From the NCBI GenBank assembly GCA_031271785.1, contig JAISUZ010000066.1, positions 1-36,290 on the forward strand: a stretch of 36,290 nucleotides of DNA. Direction: 5' to 3'. The first letter of the stretch is position 1. Every line of letters begins with the position of its first letter. Of this stretch, positions 25,984 to 33,910 are shown one piece after another. The notes beneath the pieces are model-generated. The model saw only the letters and a list, made by a program, of their open reading frames with translations. It did not search any database and was not told where the DNA came from. The DNA is from Fibrobacter sp. GTDB taxonomy: Bacteria; Fibrobacterota; Fibrobacteria; Fibrobacterales; Fibrobacteraceae. Made by a program: the position numbers and the translations under genes.

Positions 25984-26099
25984 GGGTGGCTCCCTCCATT
26001 GTATTCCGGGACCGGGCTCGCATTTTCGTGGCAACAAGTTGCCTGCAAAAACGGAGCCGCGAACGCGTCTCCGCCCGTACGGGTCGCATCCCTGCCACA
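25984..26099 (-). repeat. Repeat family B, short copy B2 (abutting rph)
   Basis: On the minus strand it runs TGTGGCAGGGATGCGACCCG ... GGAGGGAGCCACCC, the same ends as 20292-20466. It keeps the palindrome CCCGTACGGG and the hairpin GGAGACGCG-TT-CGCGGCTCC. The middle is short: GGCAAC-TT-GTTGCC, a 6-bp hairpin. It fills the gap between the Omp85-type gene and rph, meeting the rph stop codon, where ACATTA-CCT-TAATGT is a further small palindrome. Confidence 0.75.
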
Positions 26100-26822
26100 T
26101 TAAGGTAATGTGTTTCCGAGTAATTCCAACTGCAATTTTTGGATTTCGGTACAGGCTTTTTCTCCGAGGTCCAGAAGCGCGTTCAAATCGTTTCTGCTGA
26201 AGGCCGCGTGTTCTCCCGTGCCTTGAATTTCGATAAACGATTTGGCGTCTTGCATCACGAGATTCATATCCACATCGGCGGCGGAATCTTCTTCGTAACA
26301 AAGGTCGAGGCACGGCGTGCCTTGAACGATGCCCACGGAAATCGCGGTGATGGTATGCTTTAAAATATTTTGCGTGATGCCGAGCTGCGGTTTGATTTTT
26401 TGAAGAGCGAGCCCGAGAGCCACGAACCCGCCGATAATGCTTGCGGTACGCGTGCCGCCGTCCGCTTCGATCACATCGCAGTCCACCACCACCGCATTTT
26501 CTCCGAGGGCTTGCAAGTCTGCAGCACCGCGGAGGGCGCGCCCCACGAGCCTCTGAATTTCCTGGGTGCGCCCGCTCGCTCCCTTGCGTTCGCGATCCAC
26601 GCGCTGATTGGTGCTTTGCGGCATCAGCGCGTACTCCGCCGTAATCCAGCCTCTCCCTTTTCCTTTCAGCCAGTGCGGCACTTCGGGCAAGAGAGTCGCG
26701 TTACAGAGCACGCGGGTTTTTCCCATTTCAATCAGCACGGAACCGTCCGCGCTCGATACAAAGTGAGGGGTCATTTTGATGGGGCGAAGTTCATCCCGTT
26801 TTCGAGAGTCGGAGCGTTGCAT
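26100..26822 (-). CDS. rph: Ribonuclease PH
   Basis: A phosphorolytic 3'-5' exoribonuclease that trims tRNA 3' ends. The protein has 240 residues, the family's usual length. Key stretches are the N-terminal RPIKMTPHFVSSADGSVLIEMGKTRVLCNAT, WITAEYALMPQST, RSLVGRALRGAADL-like RLVGRALRGAADL, and CDVIEADGGTRTASIIGGFVAL, which bind phosphate and RNA. Located 5 bp after pheA, it is the third gene of nlpC-type/pheA/rph. The C-terminus ends against a family B repeat but is full length. Confidence 0.96.
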   Translation of the reverse strand: MQRSDSRKRDELRPIKMTPHFVSSADGSVLIEMGKTRVLCNATLLPEVPHWLKGKGRGWITAEYALMPQSTNQRVDRERKGASGRTQEIQRLVGRALRGAADLQALGENAVVVDCDVIEADGGTRTASIIGGFVALGLALQKIKPQLGITQNILKHTITAISVGIVQGTPCLDLCYEEDSAADVDMNLVMQDAKSFIEIQGTGEHAAFSRNDLNALLDLGEKACTEIQKLQLELLGNTLP

Positions 26823-26827
26823 ATTAA

Positions 26828-27697
26828 TTATTCCGCAGTATGGTGATAATTCAAAAATTCCTGTTTGCCGGCGCGGAATGTGCCGAGCCGGTAAATGAAA
26901 TCGGTGTAGCGTTGCAGTTCCTGAAGCGCTTCCGCCACGAGTTTATCTTCGGGAGAACCTTCAAAAGAAAGGTGGAAAATGTATTCCCAGGGGTGATCGG
27001 GGTGCGGGCGGCTTTCAATGCGCGTGAGGTTCAGGTTTCGCTTGGCAAAGCAGCCGAGCGCTTCGTAGAGCGCGCCCGATTTTTGCGAATCGGAAAGCTC
27101 GAACAAGAGTGCGGTTTTGACATCGTTTCCCTGAAGAATTTTGGGCTGCATTTTTTGAATCGCGTAAAAACGCGTGAAGTTCACGCCTTTGATGTTTTCA
27201 AGATTCTTGGCAAGAATTTCAAGCCCGTAAACGCTCGCGGCAAACGCGCTTGCAATGGCTGCGTCGGTGTGATTGTTTCTTTTGGCGATTTCTTCGGCGC
27301 TGCCGGCGGTATCGTAAAACGCGACTTTCTGAATTCCCGGATGAGAAGTGAAAAAACGGCTGCATTGCGCGAGTCCTTGCGGGTGACTCAAAACCTGTTT
27401 CAAATCTTCGATGCGCGTACCTTTCACGGCGCAAAGACAGTGTTCGATTTGAAGCGTGACTTCGGCGACAATCGGGTGGCGCCATTTGTAAAGCAAATCG
27501 TAATTTTCGTAAATCGATCCGGCGGTCGAATTTTCAATGGGGATCGCTCCGCCGTCCACCGCGTTGGTTTCAATCCCTTGATAAATTTCCTCAAAAGTAT
27601 TCATCGGGACAATTTCAATGTCTTTCCCGAAAAGATAATAGGCAGCACTTTCGCTGTAAGCCCCGCGCCTGCCTTGAATGGCGATCCGTTTTTTCAT
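26828..27697 (-). CDS. pheA: Prephenate dehydratase (monofunctional)
   Basis: This enzyme converts prephenate to phenylpyruvate, committing chorismate-derived carbon to phenylalanine. The protein has 289 residues. The catalytic domain (RIAIQGRRGAYSESAA; GGAIPIENSTAGSI; VLSHPQGLAQCSRF) contains the conserved NFTRF near residue 172, which includes the catalytic Thr. A C-terminal ACT domain (KTALLFELSDSQKSGALYEALGCF; LTRIESRPHPDHPWEYIFHLSF) senses phenylalanine. No chorismate mutase domain is fused. It starts 2 bp after the upstream lipoprotein gene, using GAGGAG as SD. Confidence 0.96.
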   Translation of the reverse strand: MKKRIAIQGRRGAYSESAAYYLFGKDIEIVPMNTFEEIYQGIETNAVDGGAIPIENSTAGSIYENYDLLYKWRHPIVAEVTLQIEHCLCAVKGTRIEDLKQVLSHPQGLAQCSRFFTSHPGIQKVAFYDTAGSAEEIAKRNNHTDAAIASAFAASVYGLEILAKNLENIKGVNFTRFYAIQKMQPKILQGNDVKTALLFELSDSQKSGALYEALGCFAKRNLNLTRIESRPHPDHPWEYIFHLSFEGSPEDKLVAEALQELQRYTDFIYRLGTFRAGKQEFLNYHHTAE

Positions 27698-27699
27698 TA

Positions 27700-28206
27700 T
27701 TATAATCTCCTCGCGCCTTTATAGCGTTCTTTCCAATAAGAGTTGTCGAGCGGCGTGACCGTCACGCCTTGAGAGGAACTCGCATGCACAAAGCGGTTTC
27801 CGGAAAGGTAAATACCCACATGATTCACGCCCCAAAAATTCCCGAAGAAAACGAGGTCGCCTTCTTCAAGATCGGAAGGACCGACGGATTTACCCATTTT
27901 GTAAAGCTGTGTGGTATTGTGCGGAATGCTTTGCCCGGTTTTTTGCAGATAAACTTGCCGCACGAATCCGGAACAATCCGCGCCGGATTTGGATTCTCCG
28001 CCGTAACGGTAAGGCGTGCCGAGCCAGGGTTGCGCTAATGCTTCAAAAGAATCTTCCGATGGCTTCTGCCTTGGAGTTTCTTGCGCGCGGCTTTCGGATT
28101 TCGAAGGGCCGTAATCGCCGATACTCCTGTTGTAACCCGGACGTTCGGGAAATGTGCAGGAGGCGAGCCCCCCAAAAAAGAGGAGTAGGGATAAACGAAG
28201 AATCAC
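27700..28206 (-). CDS. NlpC/P60 lipoprotein (peptidoglycan endopeptidase)
   Basis: A 168-residue protein with a short signal and lipobox LASC (lipidated Cys near residue 17). A disordered Ser/Pro/Lys linker follows, then an NlpC/P60 domain: WLGTPYRYGGESKSGADCSGF with catalytic Cys in DCSGF, GDLVFFGNFWGVNHVGIYLSGNRFVHASS with catalytic His in NHVGIY and the third residue in VHAS. It probably cleaves D-Glu-type peptide bonds in the wall from the outer-membrane side. The start is GTG 28206 with a poor SD. It leads pheA and rph. Confidence 0.9.
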   Translation of the reverse strand: MILRLSLLLFFGGLASCTFPERPGYNRSIGDYGPSKSESRAQETPRQKPSEDSFEALAQPWLGTPYRYGGESKSGADCSGFVRQVYLQKTGQSIPHNTTQLYKMGKSVGPSDLEEGDLVFFGNFWGVNHVGIYLSGNRFVHASSSQGVTVTPLDNSYWKERYKGARRL

Positions 28207-28252
28207 TCCGTTAAATTAGAAAAATCCGCTCCGGGCTTTCTATATTATAAGT

Positions 28253-29596
28253 ATGATTGATACGCTTCTGCGTTATAATGCAAGTGCGCCGCGTTATACG
28301 AGCTACCCTCCGGCGAATTTATTCCGGGCGGCGGAACATTCGGATAATATTCAAGGCATTTGGGAAGATTCCAACCGCGATGAACCGCAGAATTTGAGTT
28401 TTTATTTTCATGTTCCTTTTTGCCCGGCGCGGTGCCTTTTTTGCGGCTGCACTTCGGAAGTTTGTCATGACACGGAAACGATCGCGCGTTATTTTAAGGC
28501 GCTTCATCTCGAAATGGAGCGGAAACTTCCGTGGATTGAAGTGTCGCGGAAGGTCACGCAAATTCATTTCGGCGGCGGTACGCCCACGAGTGTAGCGCCT
28601 CATTACCTGCAAGAAATTCTCGAAACCCTGCGGAGCCGCTTTTCTTTCGCTCCGGGAGTTGAAATCGCTATTGAGTGCAACCCGGCCGCTTTTACGGAAA
28701 ACGACTTAAAGCATTTGGCGGCGCTCGGGTTTAACCGCATCAGTTACGGCATTCAGGATTTTTCGCCGGCGGTGCTTCGCACCATTGGGCGGAAACCCTC
28801 GCTGCTTCCGGTGAATGAACTCGTGAAACTTTCGCGGGAACTCGGCTTTTCGGGCATCAATCTGGATTTGGTTTACGGGCTTCCCGGACAAAGTAAGGAA
28901 ACGTTCCGCGAGTCCATTGAGAAAACGGTGGCGGCAAATCCGGACCGGATCGCTCTTTTCAGTTATGCGCATATCCCTTGGATTCGCCCGGAGCAAATGC
29001 AAATGGAAGCCGCCGGAATCCCCGGCCCGCGTCTGAAAATCGAAATGTTCCTGATGGCGCGGGAATATTTTTTAAAGCATGGTTATATCGCCGTCGGTAT
29101 GGATCACTTTGTAAAAGAAAACGATGCGCTTGCCGAAGCGCTCCGCTCGGAAGATCTGCGCCGGAATTTTCAGGGTTATTGCACGCGGAAAACTACCGGG
29201 CAAGTTTATTCGTTCGGGGCGAGCGCGATTTCTCAGCTTGCTGGCGCGTACCTTCAAAATGTGCATGACAGTTCCGTTTATACCGAAAAAATTCTTTCGG
29301 GAGAAAACACGGAAATCCGTTGCCATTTGCTGAGCGAAGAAGAACGGATTTTAGGAAATATGATTGAACGCTTTATGTGTAATTTTAAACTGTCCCTCAC
29401 CGAAAAAGAATTCTCGGCGGTTCGGGAAGGTTTCCGTATGCTTGCCGCTCTTGAGAGCGAAGGACTCGTGCAACGGGTTTCCGAACGTGAAATTCATGCT
29501 ACCGAACTTGGGAGCCTCGTGATCCGTTATCTCGCCATGCAGCTCGATCCGCTCATGAACCGGGCGGAGAAACCGGTTTTCAGCCGTACGATATGA
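28253..29596 (+). CDS. hemN: Oxygen-independent coproporphyrinogen III oxidase HemN
   Basis: This radical SAM enzyme decarboxylates coproporphyrinogen III to protoporphyrinogen IX without oxygen, fitting an anaerobe. The protein has 447 residues. Start YNASAPRYTSYPPANLF is the HemN-type N-terminus, which separates it from HemW. The cluster motif is FCPARCLFCGC (Cys57, 61, 64 and the extra 66). GGGTPTS, IECNPAAFTENDL, GIQDF, DLVYGLPGQ and a C-terminal HemN domain follow. No SD precedes ATG 28253; a TATATT word ends 6 nt before it. META and DUF2179 genes follow on the same strand. Confidence 0.94.
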   Translation: MIDTLLRYNASAPRYTSYPPANLFRAAEHSDNIQGIWEDSNRDEPQNLSFYFHVPFCPARCLFCGCTSEVCHDTETIARYFKALHLEMERKLPWIEVSRKVTQIHFGGGTPTSVAPHYLQEILETLRSRFSFAPGVEIAIECNPAAFTENDLKHLAALGFNRISYGIQDFSPAVLRTIGRKPSLLPVNELVKLSRELGFSGINLDLVYGLPGQSKETFRESIEKTVAANPDRIALFSYAHIPWIRPEQMQMEAAGIPGPRLKIEMFLMAREYFLKHGYIAVGMDHFVKENDALAEALRSEDLRRNFQGYCTRKTTGQVYSFGASAISQLAGAYLQNVHDSSVYTEKILSGENTEIRCHLLSEEERILGNMIERFMCNFKLSLTEKEFSAVREGFRMLAALESEGLVQRVSEREIHATELGSLVIRYLAMQLDPLMNRAEKPVFSRTI

Positions 29597-29630
29597 GCAA
29601 TCTTTCTATCTTAAACGGCACGGCAGAAAT

Positions 29631-30047
29631 ATGAAAAGGTTATTGATTTTAACGATCGTTTTTTTCTTTTCATTCTCACTCTCAAAAGAGGAGAATCTTT
29701 CATTGTCCGGTACGCGGTGGTGTTTGGCTCGCCTTGAAAATCAAACGCCGGATTGTACTCATTTTACGGAGCAATCGCCGCATCTTGTTTTGGATAGCGC
29801 CGGGGCGGCTTTCGGGAGTTCGGGCTGTAACCGTTTCCGCGGTACGTTTCGGCTTTCGGAAAAAGAGCGGATTTCTTTCGGTACGTTTGCGGTGACGCGA
29901 AAAATGTGCGCGGACATGAGCATTGAAAATCGTTTTTTCAAATTACTTGATTCCGTAAAAACGTATCGCTTTGCGGGCGCGGATAGCCTTCGTTTCCTGG
30001 ATGCTTCGGGTAATCTTTTAATGCAATGGAAAGCGGTGCGCGAATGA
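29631..30047 (+). CDS. META-domain protein, secreted
   Basis: A 138-residue protein. A signal peptide (LLILTIVFFFSFSLS) precedes one META/HslJ domain: LSGTRWCLARLEN, GAAFGSSGCNRFRGTFRL, then TRKMCADMSIENRFFKLLDSVKTYRF. In characterised relatives (HslJ) this domain is linked to heat or antibiotic tolerance; the biochemical role is unknown. It starts 34 bp after hemN and its stop overlaps the next gene in ATGA. Confidence 0.85.
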   Translation: MKRLLILTIVFFFSFSLSKEENLSLSGTRWCLARLENQTPDCTHFTEQSPHLVLDSAGAAFGSSGCNRFRGTFRLSEKERISFGTFAVTRKMCADMSIENRFFKLLDSVKTYRFAGADSLRFLDASGNLLMQWKAVRE

Positions 30048-30607
30048 AAGAATGGCTGATTTCATTTTTTACCGCCACGCCTCTTTGGGAATGTCTCCTG
30101 ATTTTTGTGGCGAAAGTGGTGGAGGTTTCCATGGGAACCATTCGCCAGATTCTGATTAACAAAGGGTTTCGCCGGGAAGGCACGATCCTTGCTTTTTTTG
30201 AAATTATTTTGTGGGTGGCGATTGTTTCGCGGGTGATTATCGGGCTTGCGGAAGCGCCGTTTAAAGCGGTTTTCTATTGCCTCGGTTTTGCCGTCGGCGT
30301 GTATGTGGGTTCCCGCATTGAGCAATATCTTGCCTTTGGGCGCATTCAAATTCAGGTGATTGCTTCCGAAGAATCCGGGATCTTGATTGCAGATAAATTA
30401 AGAGGCATGGGTTTCGGAGTCACTACCATGAAGGCGGAAGGGCGCACTCAGCCGCGGATGATTCTCATGATTCTTGCAAACCGGAAAGGGAAAGAGATTG
30501 TGATTCGCGCGATCCGGGAAATTGATGTTCAAGCGTTGATTATTTCAAACGATGTGGCGCTGAGCCACGGCGGTTTTTATCCGATTTGGCGGCGCATCGG
30601 GAAGTAA
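30044..30607 (+). CDS. UPF0316/DUF2179 membrane protein
   Basis: A 187-residue protein from ATG 30044, which overlaps the META stop in ATGA; an ATG six codons earlier is possible. Three hydrophobic helices near residues 12-30, 45-70 and 72-92 (ILAFFEIILWVAIVSRVIIGL; AVFYCLGFAVGVYVGS) include the family segment VEVSMGTIRQILINKGFR. A cytosolic DUF2179-type ferredoxin-fold domain follows (IQVIASEESGILIADKLRGMGFGVTTM). Function unknown. It ends tail to tail with the MBOAT gene with a 1-bp gap and no terminator. Confidence 0.85.
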   Translation: MKEWLISFFTATPLWECLLIFVAKVVEVSMGTIRQILINKGFRREGTILAFFEIILWVAIVSRVIIGLAEAPFKAVFYCLGFAVGVYVGSRIEQYLAFGRIQIQVIASEESGILIADKLRGMGFGVTTMKAEGRTQPRMILMILANRKGKEIVIRAIREIDVQALIISNDVALSHGGFYPIWRRIGK

Positions 30608-30608
30608 A

Positions 30609-32459
30609 TCAGAATTGGAAATAAATGAACGGCGGCGAATCTGCGCTCATAAATTGATACATCACAAAAATAATAAGCGCGGTGAGTAAAACAAGCATGG
30701 GGAGCGAGAGGCTTGCAAATGAAATACGGTAGCGTTGTTTCCACCGGGAAGGAAACCAGTGAATAATCATCCCGAGGGCAAAAACGGCGATGATATTCAT
30801 GTGTTCCCAGGCGATGGCCGGCACAAGGCTTAATTTCCACGGAGAACCGATTTGATGAATCATGTTTGTGGCGGTTTCCCAGGCGACTTCATTCGCTTCG
30901 GCCGGGTTGAGGTTTGAGCCCGATCGGAAGAAAAGCCGGGTGAACGTGATAAAAATAAAAGTGAGGGCGACATTCCAAACCGTTTGAATCCACGGGAATG
31001 TTTTTTGAGAAAAAAGGCGGAACACCATCACGGCATAAATACCAGTAAAAATAATGCCGCCCCAAACGGCAAAAATCGCGAGAAGCGGGTGGTAATAATG
31101 CTTGCAGAGTATCGCGCAGCCGGCGGAAAGAATAAAAATGGCAAGCGCGCGAATTTGTACGGAATAGCCGCTCCAGATTTTATGGATAATCATCCCGAAT
31201 CCGTTTAAGCCGCCCCAAATCATAAAATTCCAGCTCGCGCCGTGCCAAAGCCCGCCGAGAAGCATGGTGGTGAGCGAGTTCATTTGCGTGGCCATATTCC
31301 GGCGCGCCGCGGGTTTGAAATAAGCGTAAATTGAAAGATAAACGGCAAGCAGAATAATCGCAAGCGCAACCCAAGGGCTCCCCGAAAGAATCATGGCGAT
31401 TACGGCGATCACCGAAATCCAGAAAAACGTACCGAAACTTGCCCTGCGGTTTCCGCCGAGAGGAATGTAAAGGTAATCGCGGAGCCATGTGGAAAGGGAA
31501 ATGTGCCACCGCCGCCAGAAGGCGGCGGGATTCAGCGCCTTGTAGGGAGAGTTAAAGTTTTGCGGCAACCGGAAACCCATCAGGAGCGCGACTCCGATCG
31601 CAATATCGGTATAACCGGAAAAATCCGCATAGACTTGAAGCGAGTAGGCAAAGAGCGCGAGAAGGTTTTCAAAACCGGAAAAAAGGAGCGGCGTTTCGAA
31701 AACACGATCCACAAAGCGGGTCGCGAGATAATCGCTCATAATGATTTTTTTTCCGAGCCCGTTTAAAATCCAGAATACCGCGAGCCCGAACGCTTTCCTG
31801 GAAAGCCGGGAACTTTTATAGAGCTGCGGAATGAATTTATCGGCGCGCACAATCGGACCCGCCACAAGCGGCGGGAAAAACGAAAGGTAAAAACCGAAGT
31901 CAAAAAAGTTGCAAACTGGCTTTACGGTTTTGCGGTAAACATCAACGGTATAGCTGATCGCTTGAAAAGTGAAAAAAGAAATCCCCACCGGTAAAATAAT
32001 CACGTCCACGAGGGATTTGGTTTTAAAAACCGCGTTGCTTGCCGCGGTGAAAAAGTTGTAAACCTGTAACTGAATCCCGGTGATTTGATAAAAGAGGTCG
32101 AGGAAAAAATAAGAGTACTTAAAATAACTGAGGGTGCCGAGATCAATAAAAACCGTAATGATGAGAATCAATTTCCGGAGTGAACTCTTATGCTGTTTAT
32201 CAATCAGGATCGCGCCGATATAGTTTACGAAAACGGTAAAAATAAGAATACAAACGTAACTGCCCGAGGTTTTGTAATAAAAGAAAAGGCTTACAAAAAA
32301 GAGAAAAAGATTTCTCAGGAAAAACTTATTGTGAATCAGAGAAAACACCGCAAAGACAATGGCGAAAAATCCCCAAAAGTAAAATTGGGTGAAAAGGAGC
32401 GGCGAATTCGGATCAAAAGAAAGAATGTAGGAGAAGTAAGAAAGAATACGGTCAATCAT
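30609..32459 (-). CDS. MBOAT O-acyltransferase (AlgI-like)
   Basis: A polytopic inner-membrane protein of 616 residues, somewhat longer than AlgI (~520). MBOAT hallmarks are FFPPLVAGPIVRADKFIPQ near 194-212, YADFSGYTDIAIG near 277-289, FWRRWHISLSTWLRDYLYIPLGG near 314-336 (in two blocks, FWRRWHISLS and TWLRDYLYIPLGG), and the catalytic His406 in GGLWHGASWNF. Such proteins move acyl (usually acetyl) groups across the membrane to a periplasmic acceptor. Two SGNH-hydrolase partners precede it; it overlaps the nearer one by 1 nt (TGATG). The acceptor glycan is unknown because no glycosyltransferase is present. Confidence 0.93.
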   Translation of the reverse strand: MIDRILSYFSYILSFDPNSPLLFTQFYFWGFFAIVFAVFSLIHNKFFLRNLFLFFVSLFFYYKTSGSYVCILIFTVFVNYIGAILIDKQHKSSLRKLILIITVFIDLGTLSYFKYSYFFLDLFYQITGIQLQVYNFFTAASNAVFKTKSLVDVIILPVGISFFTFQAISYTVDVYRKTVKPVCNFFDFGFYLSFFPPLVAGPIVRADKFIPQLYKSSRLSRKAFGLAVFWILNGLGKKIIMSDYLATRFVDRVFETPLLFSGFENLLALFAYSLQVYADFSGYTDIAIGVALLMGFRLPQNFNSPYKALNPAAFWRRWHISLSTWLRDYLYIPLGGNRRASFGTFFWISVIAVIAMILSGSPWVALAIILLAVYLSIYAYFKPAARRNMATQMNSLTTMLLGGLWHGASWNFMIWGGLNGFGMIIHKIWSGYSVQIRALAIFILSAGCAILCKHYYHPLLAIFAVWGGIIFTGIYAVMVFRLFSQKTFPWIQTVWNVALTFIFITFTRLFFRSGSNLNPAEANEVAWETATNMIHQIGSPWKLSLVPAIAWEHMNIIAVFALGMIIHWFPSRWKQRYRISFASLSLPMLVLLTALIIFVMYQFMSADSPPFIYFQF

Positions 32460-33907
32460 CAGGGGTCCTTGGCAGGAAGGCGCGCCACATGAGCCAGGTA
32501 AGCTTCAATTAAGGCTTCGTAAAGGAGGTCGCCGAGCAGTTTGTAACCGGTTTGGTTAAAGTGAACGCGGTCTTTCTTCGCGAGAGACGCTTTTTCCCAT
32601 TTCGCCATGGAACCGAGCCCGCCCATAAGCGAGAATAAATCCCAAACGCCCGCGTGATAACGCGTAGCCATGGAGAAAAAAGCTTTGCGCGCCACTTCAC
32701 CGTTCGGGTGAGTCACGAACCGGCGTTTTTTCACTTTCCGGTAACTGTCGTTGTTGGTGGTGAACAGAATAGCGACATCCGGCGAAACGCTTCGGATCCG
32801 CGTGATAAGCGTATCATAACGGTCTTGAAATTTCCGATCGTCGAAATATTCCACATTCGCATCGTTGATTCCGATAGAGAGAATCAAAAGATCGGGTTTG
32901 ATAAACTGCAAATCCCGCACCAGATTTTCGCTGATCAGGTACGCCGAAGTCCCGGCGCCGTTAATGCCGATCGAAGTGTAAGAAATACCGTTGGAATCAT
33001 TTTCAAGCAAAATGCCGGTGAGCGTGAACGTCGGGTACACGGATGGCGGAATCGTATCTTCCGGCGCGGCCGAAGAAGAGGAAAGCGATGCCCCGGAAGA
33101 CGAGGAAACTTTCTTCGAGGTTTTGGAGGCCTTTGAAGAAGAGGAGTGAATCAACTTCGCAATCGAATCCTGATAAATGGAATCCATCACGATTTGCCGC
33201 GAAAGAGAATCCTGAAGCGCCGTATCTTCCCAAAGGAATTGAAGCGCTAACGTATCTCTCGGAGTTTCCAAATTAAAAACGTAAGAACCGCTTAACGAAT
33301 CGTGCTGCCCGTAAAGATGAGAAATGGAATCCAGTTGGATCACGGGAATTACATCGTTACTGTCGGCGAACCCGAAAACGCGCACTTGATCGTAGAACCA
33401 AAGCGGTTTGGTATTGTACTTATTGAGGAGAATCGTCACTTCGGCGCGCGGATCGCTGGTGGTCGCGGCAATGCCCAGGAGCCCGAGAGGTTTTTGAATC
33501 GGCTTCACAACGCTTTTGGTCATGCTCCATTTTCCGCGGTAACCGGAACCGTAACTCACGGGCGTATTGGTGTGCGCGGCGGAGTAGGGGAAAACAAACC
33601 CGCGGCTTGCCGCTTTACCCGGATATTCGGTAGCGAGTCTTTCCCGCACCTGATTGGAAATCACATCCGCCTGAATGTGAGAACCTCCGAGATGCAAAAT
33701 ATTCACCTGCCCTTTATTATGAAACACGAGGGAATCCATCTTGGCGTAAAAAGAGCTGAACGCGCTGTCGCCTTTCGGAAAAATAATGTGGTTAAACGAA
33801 GTATCGATAAACGGGTAATGAATGAGCCGCGCGGTGAGACTTGTGGAATCCGCCGAAAATACCGTTAGGGCGAGAACAAAAAGGAGGGCGAGGCTTCGTT
33901 CGATCAT
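32459..33907 (-). CDS. Secreted SGNH/GDSL hydrolase-like protein with Ser-rich linker
   Basis: About 482 residues. A signal peptide (SLALLFVLALTVFSA) leads into an SGNH fold. Block I is ILHLGGSHIQADVIS with Ser near 76 (Gly replaces the usual Asp of GDS), block III is SIGINDAN near 343-350, and block V is KKDRVHFNQTGY near 443-454 with the Asp/His pair. A beta-rich insertion fills residues ~130-250. A linker near 253-279 is made mostly of Ser, Lys and Ala, resembling Fibrobacter export linkers. The split catalytic blocks and the MBOAT partner suggest an AlgX/AlgJ-like acetyl transfer or esterase role. It starts 3 bp after the first SGNH gene. Confidence 0.82.
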   Translation of the reverse strand: MIERSLALLFVLALTVFSADSTSLTARLIHYPFIDTSFNHIIFPKGDSAFSSFYAKMDSLVFHNKGQVNILHLGGSHIQADVISNQVRERLATEYPGKAASRGFVFPYSAAHTNTPVSYGSGYRGKWSMTKSVVKPIQKPLGLLGIAATTSDPRAEVTILLNKYNTKPLWFYDQVRVFGFADSNDVIPVIQLDSISHLYGQHDSLSGSYVFNLETPRDTLALQFLWEDTALQDSLSRQIVMDSIYQDSIAKLIHSSSSKASKTSKKVSSSSGASLSSSSAAPEDTIPPSVYPTFTLTGILLENDSNGISYTSIGINGAGTSAYLISENLVRDLQFIKPDLLILSIGINDANVEYFDDRKFQDRYDTLITRIRSVSPDVAILFTTNNDSYRKVKKRRFVTHPNGEVARKAFFSMATRYHAGVWDLFSLMGGLGSMAKWEKASLAKKDRVHFNQTGYKLLGDLLYEALIEAYLAHVARLPAKDP

Positions 33908-33910
33908 AGC

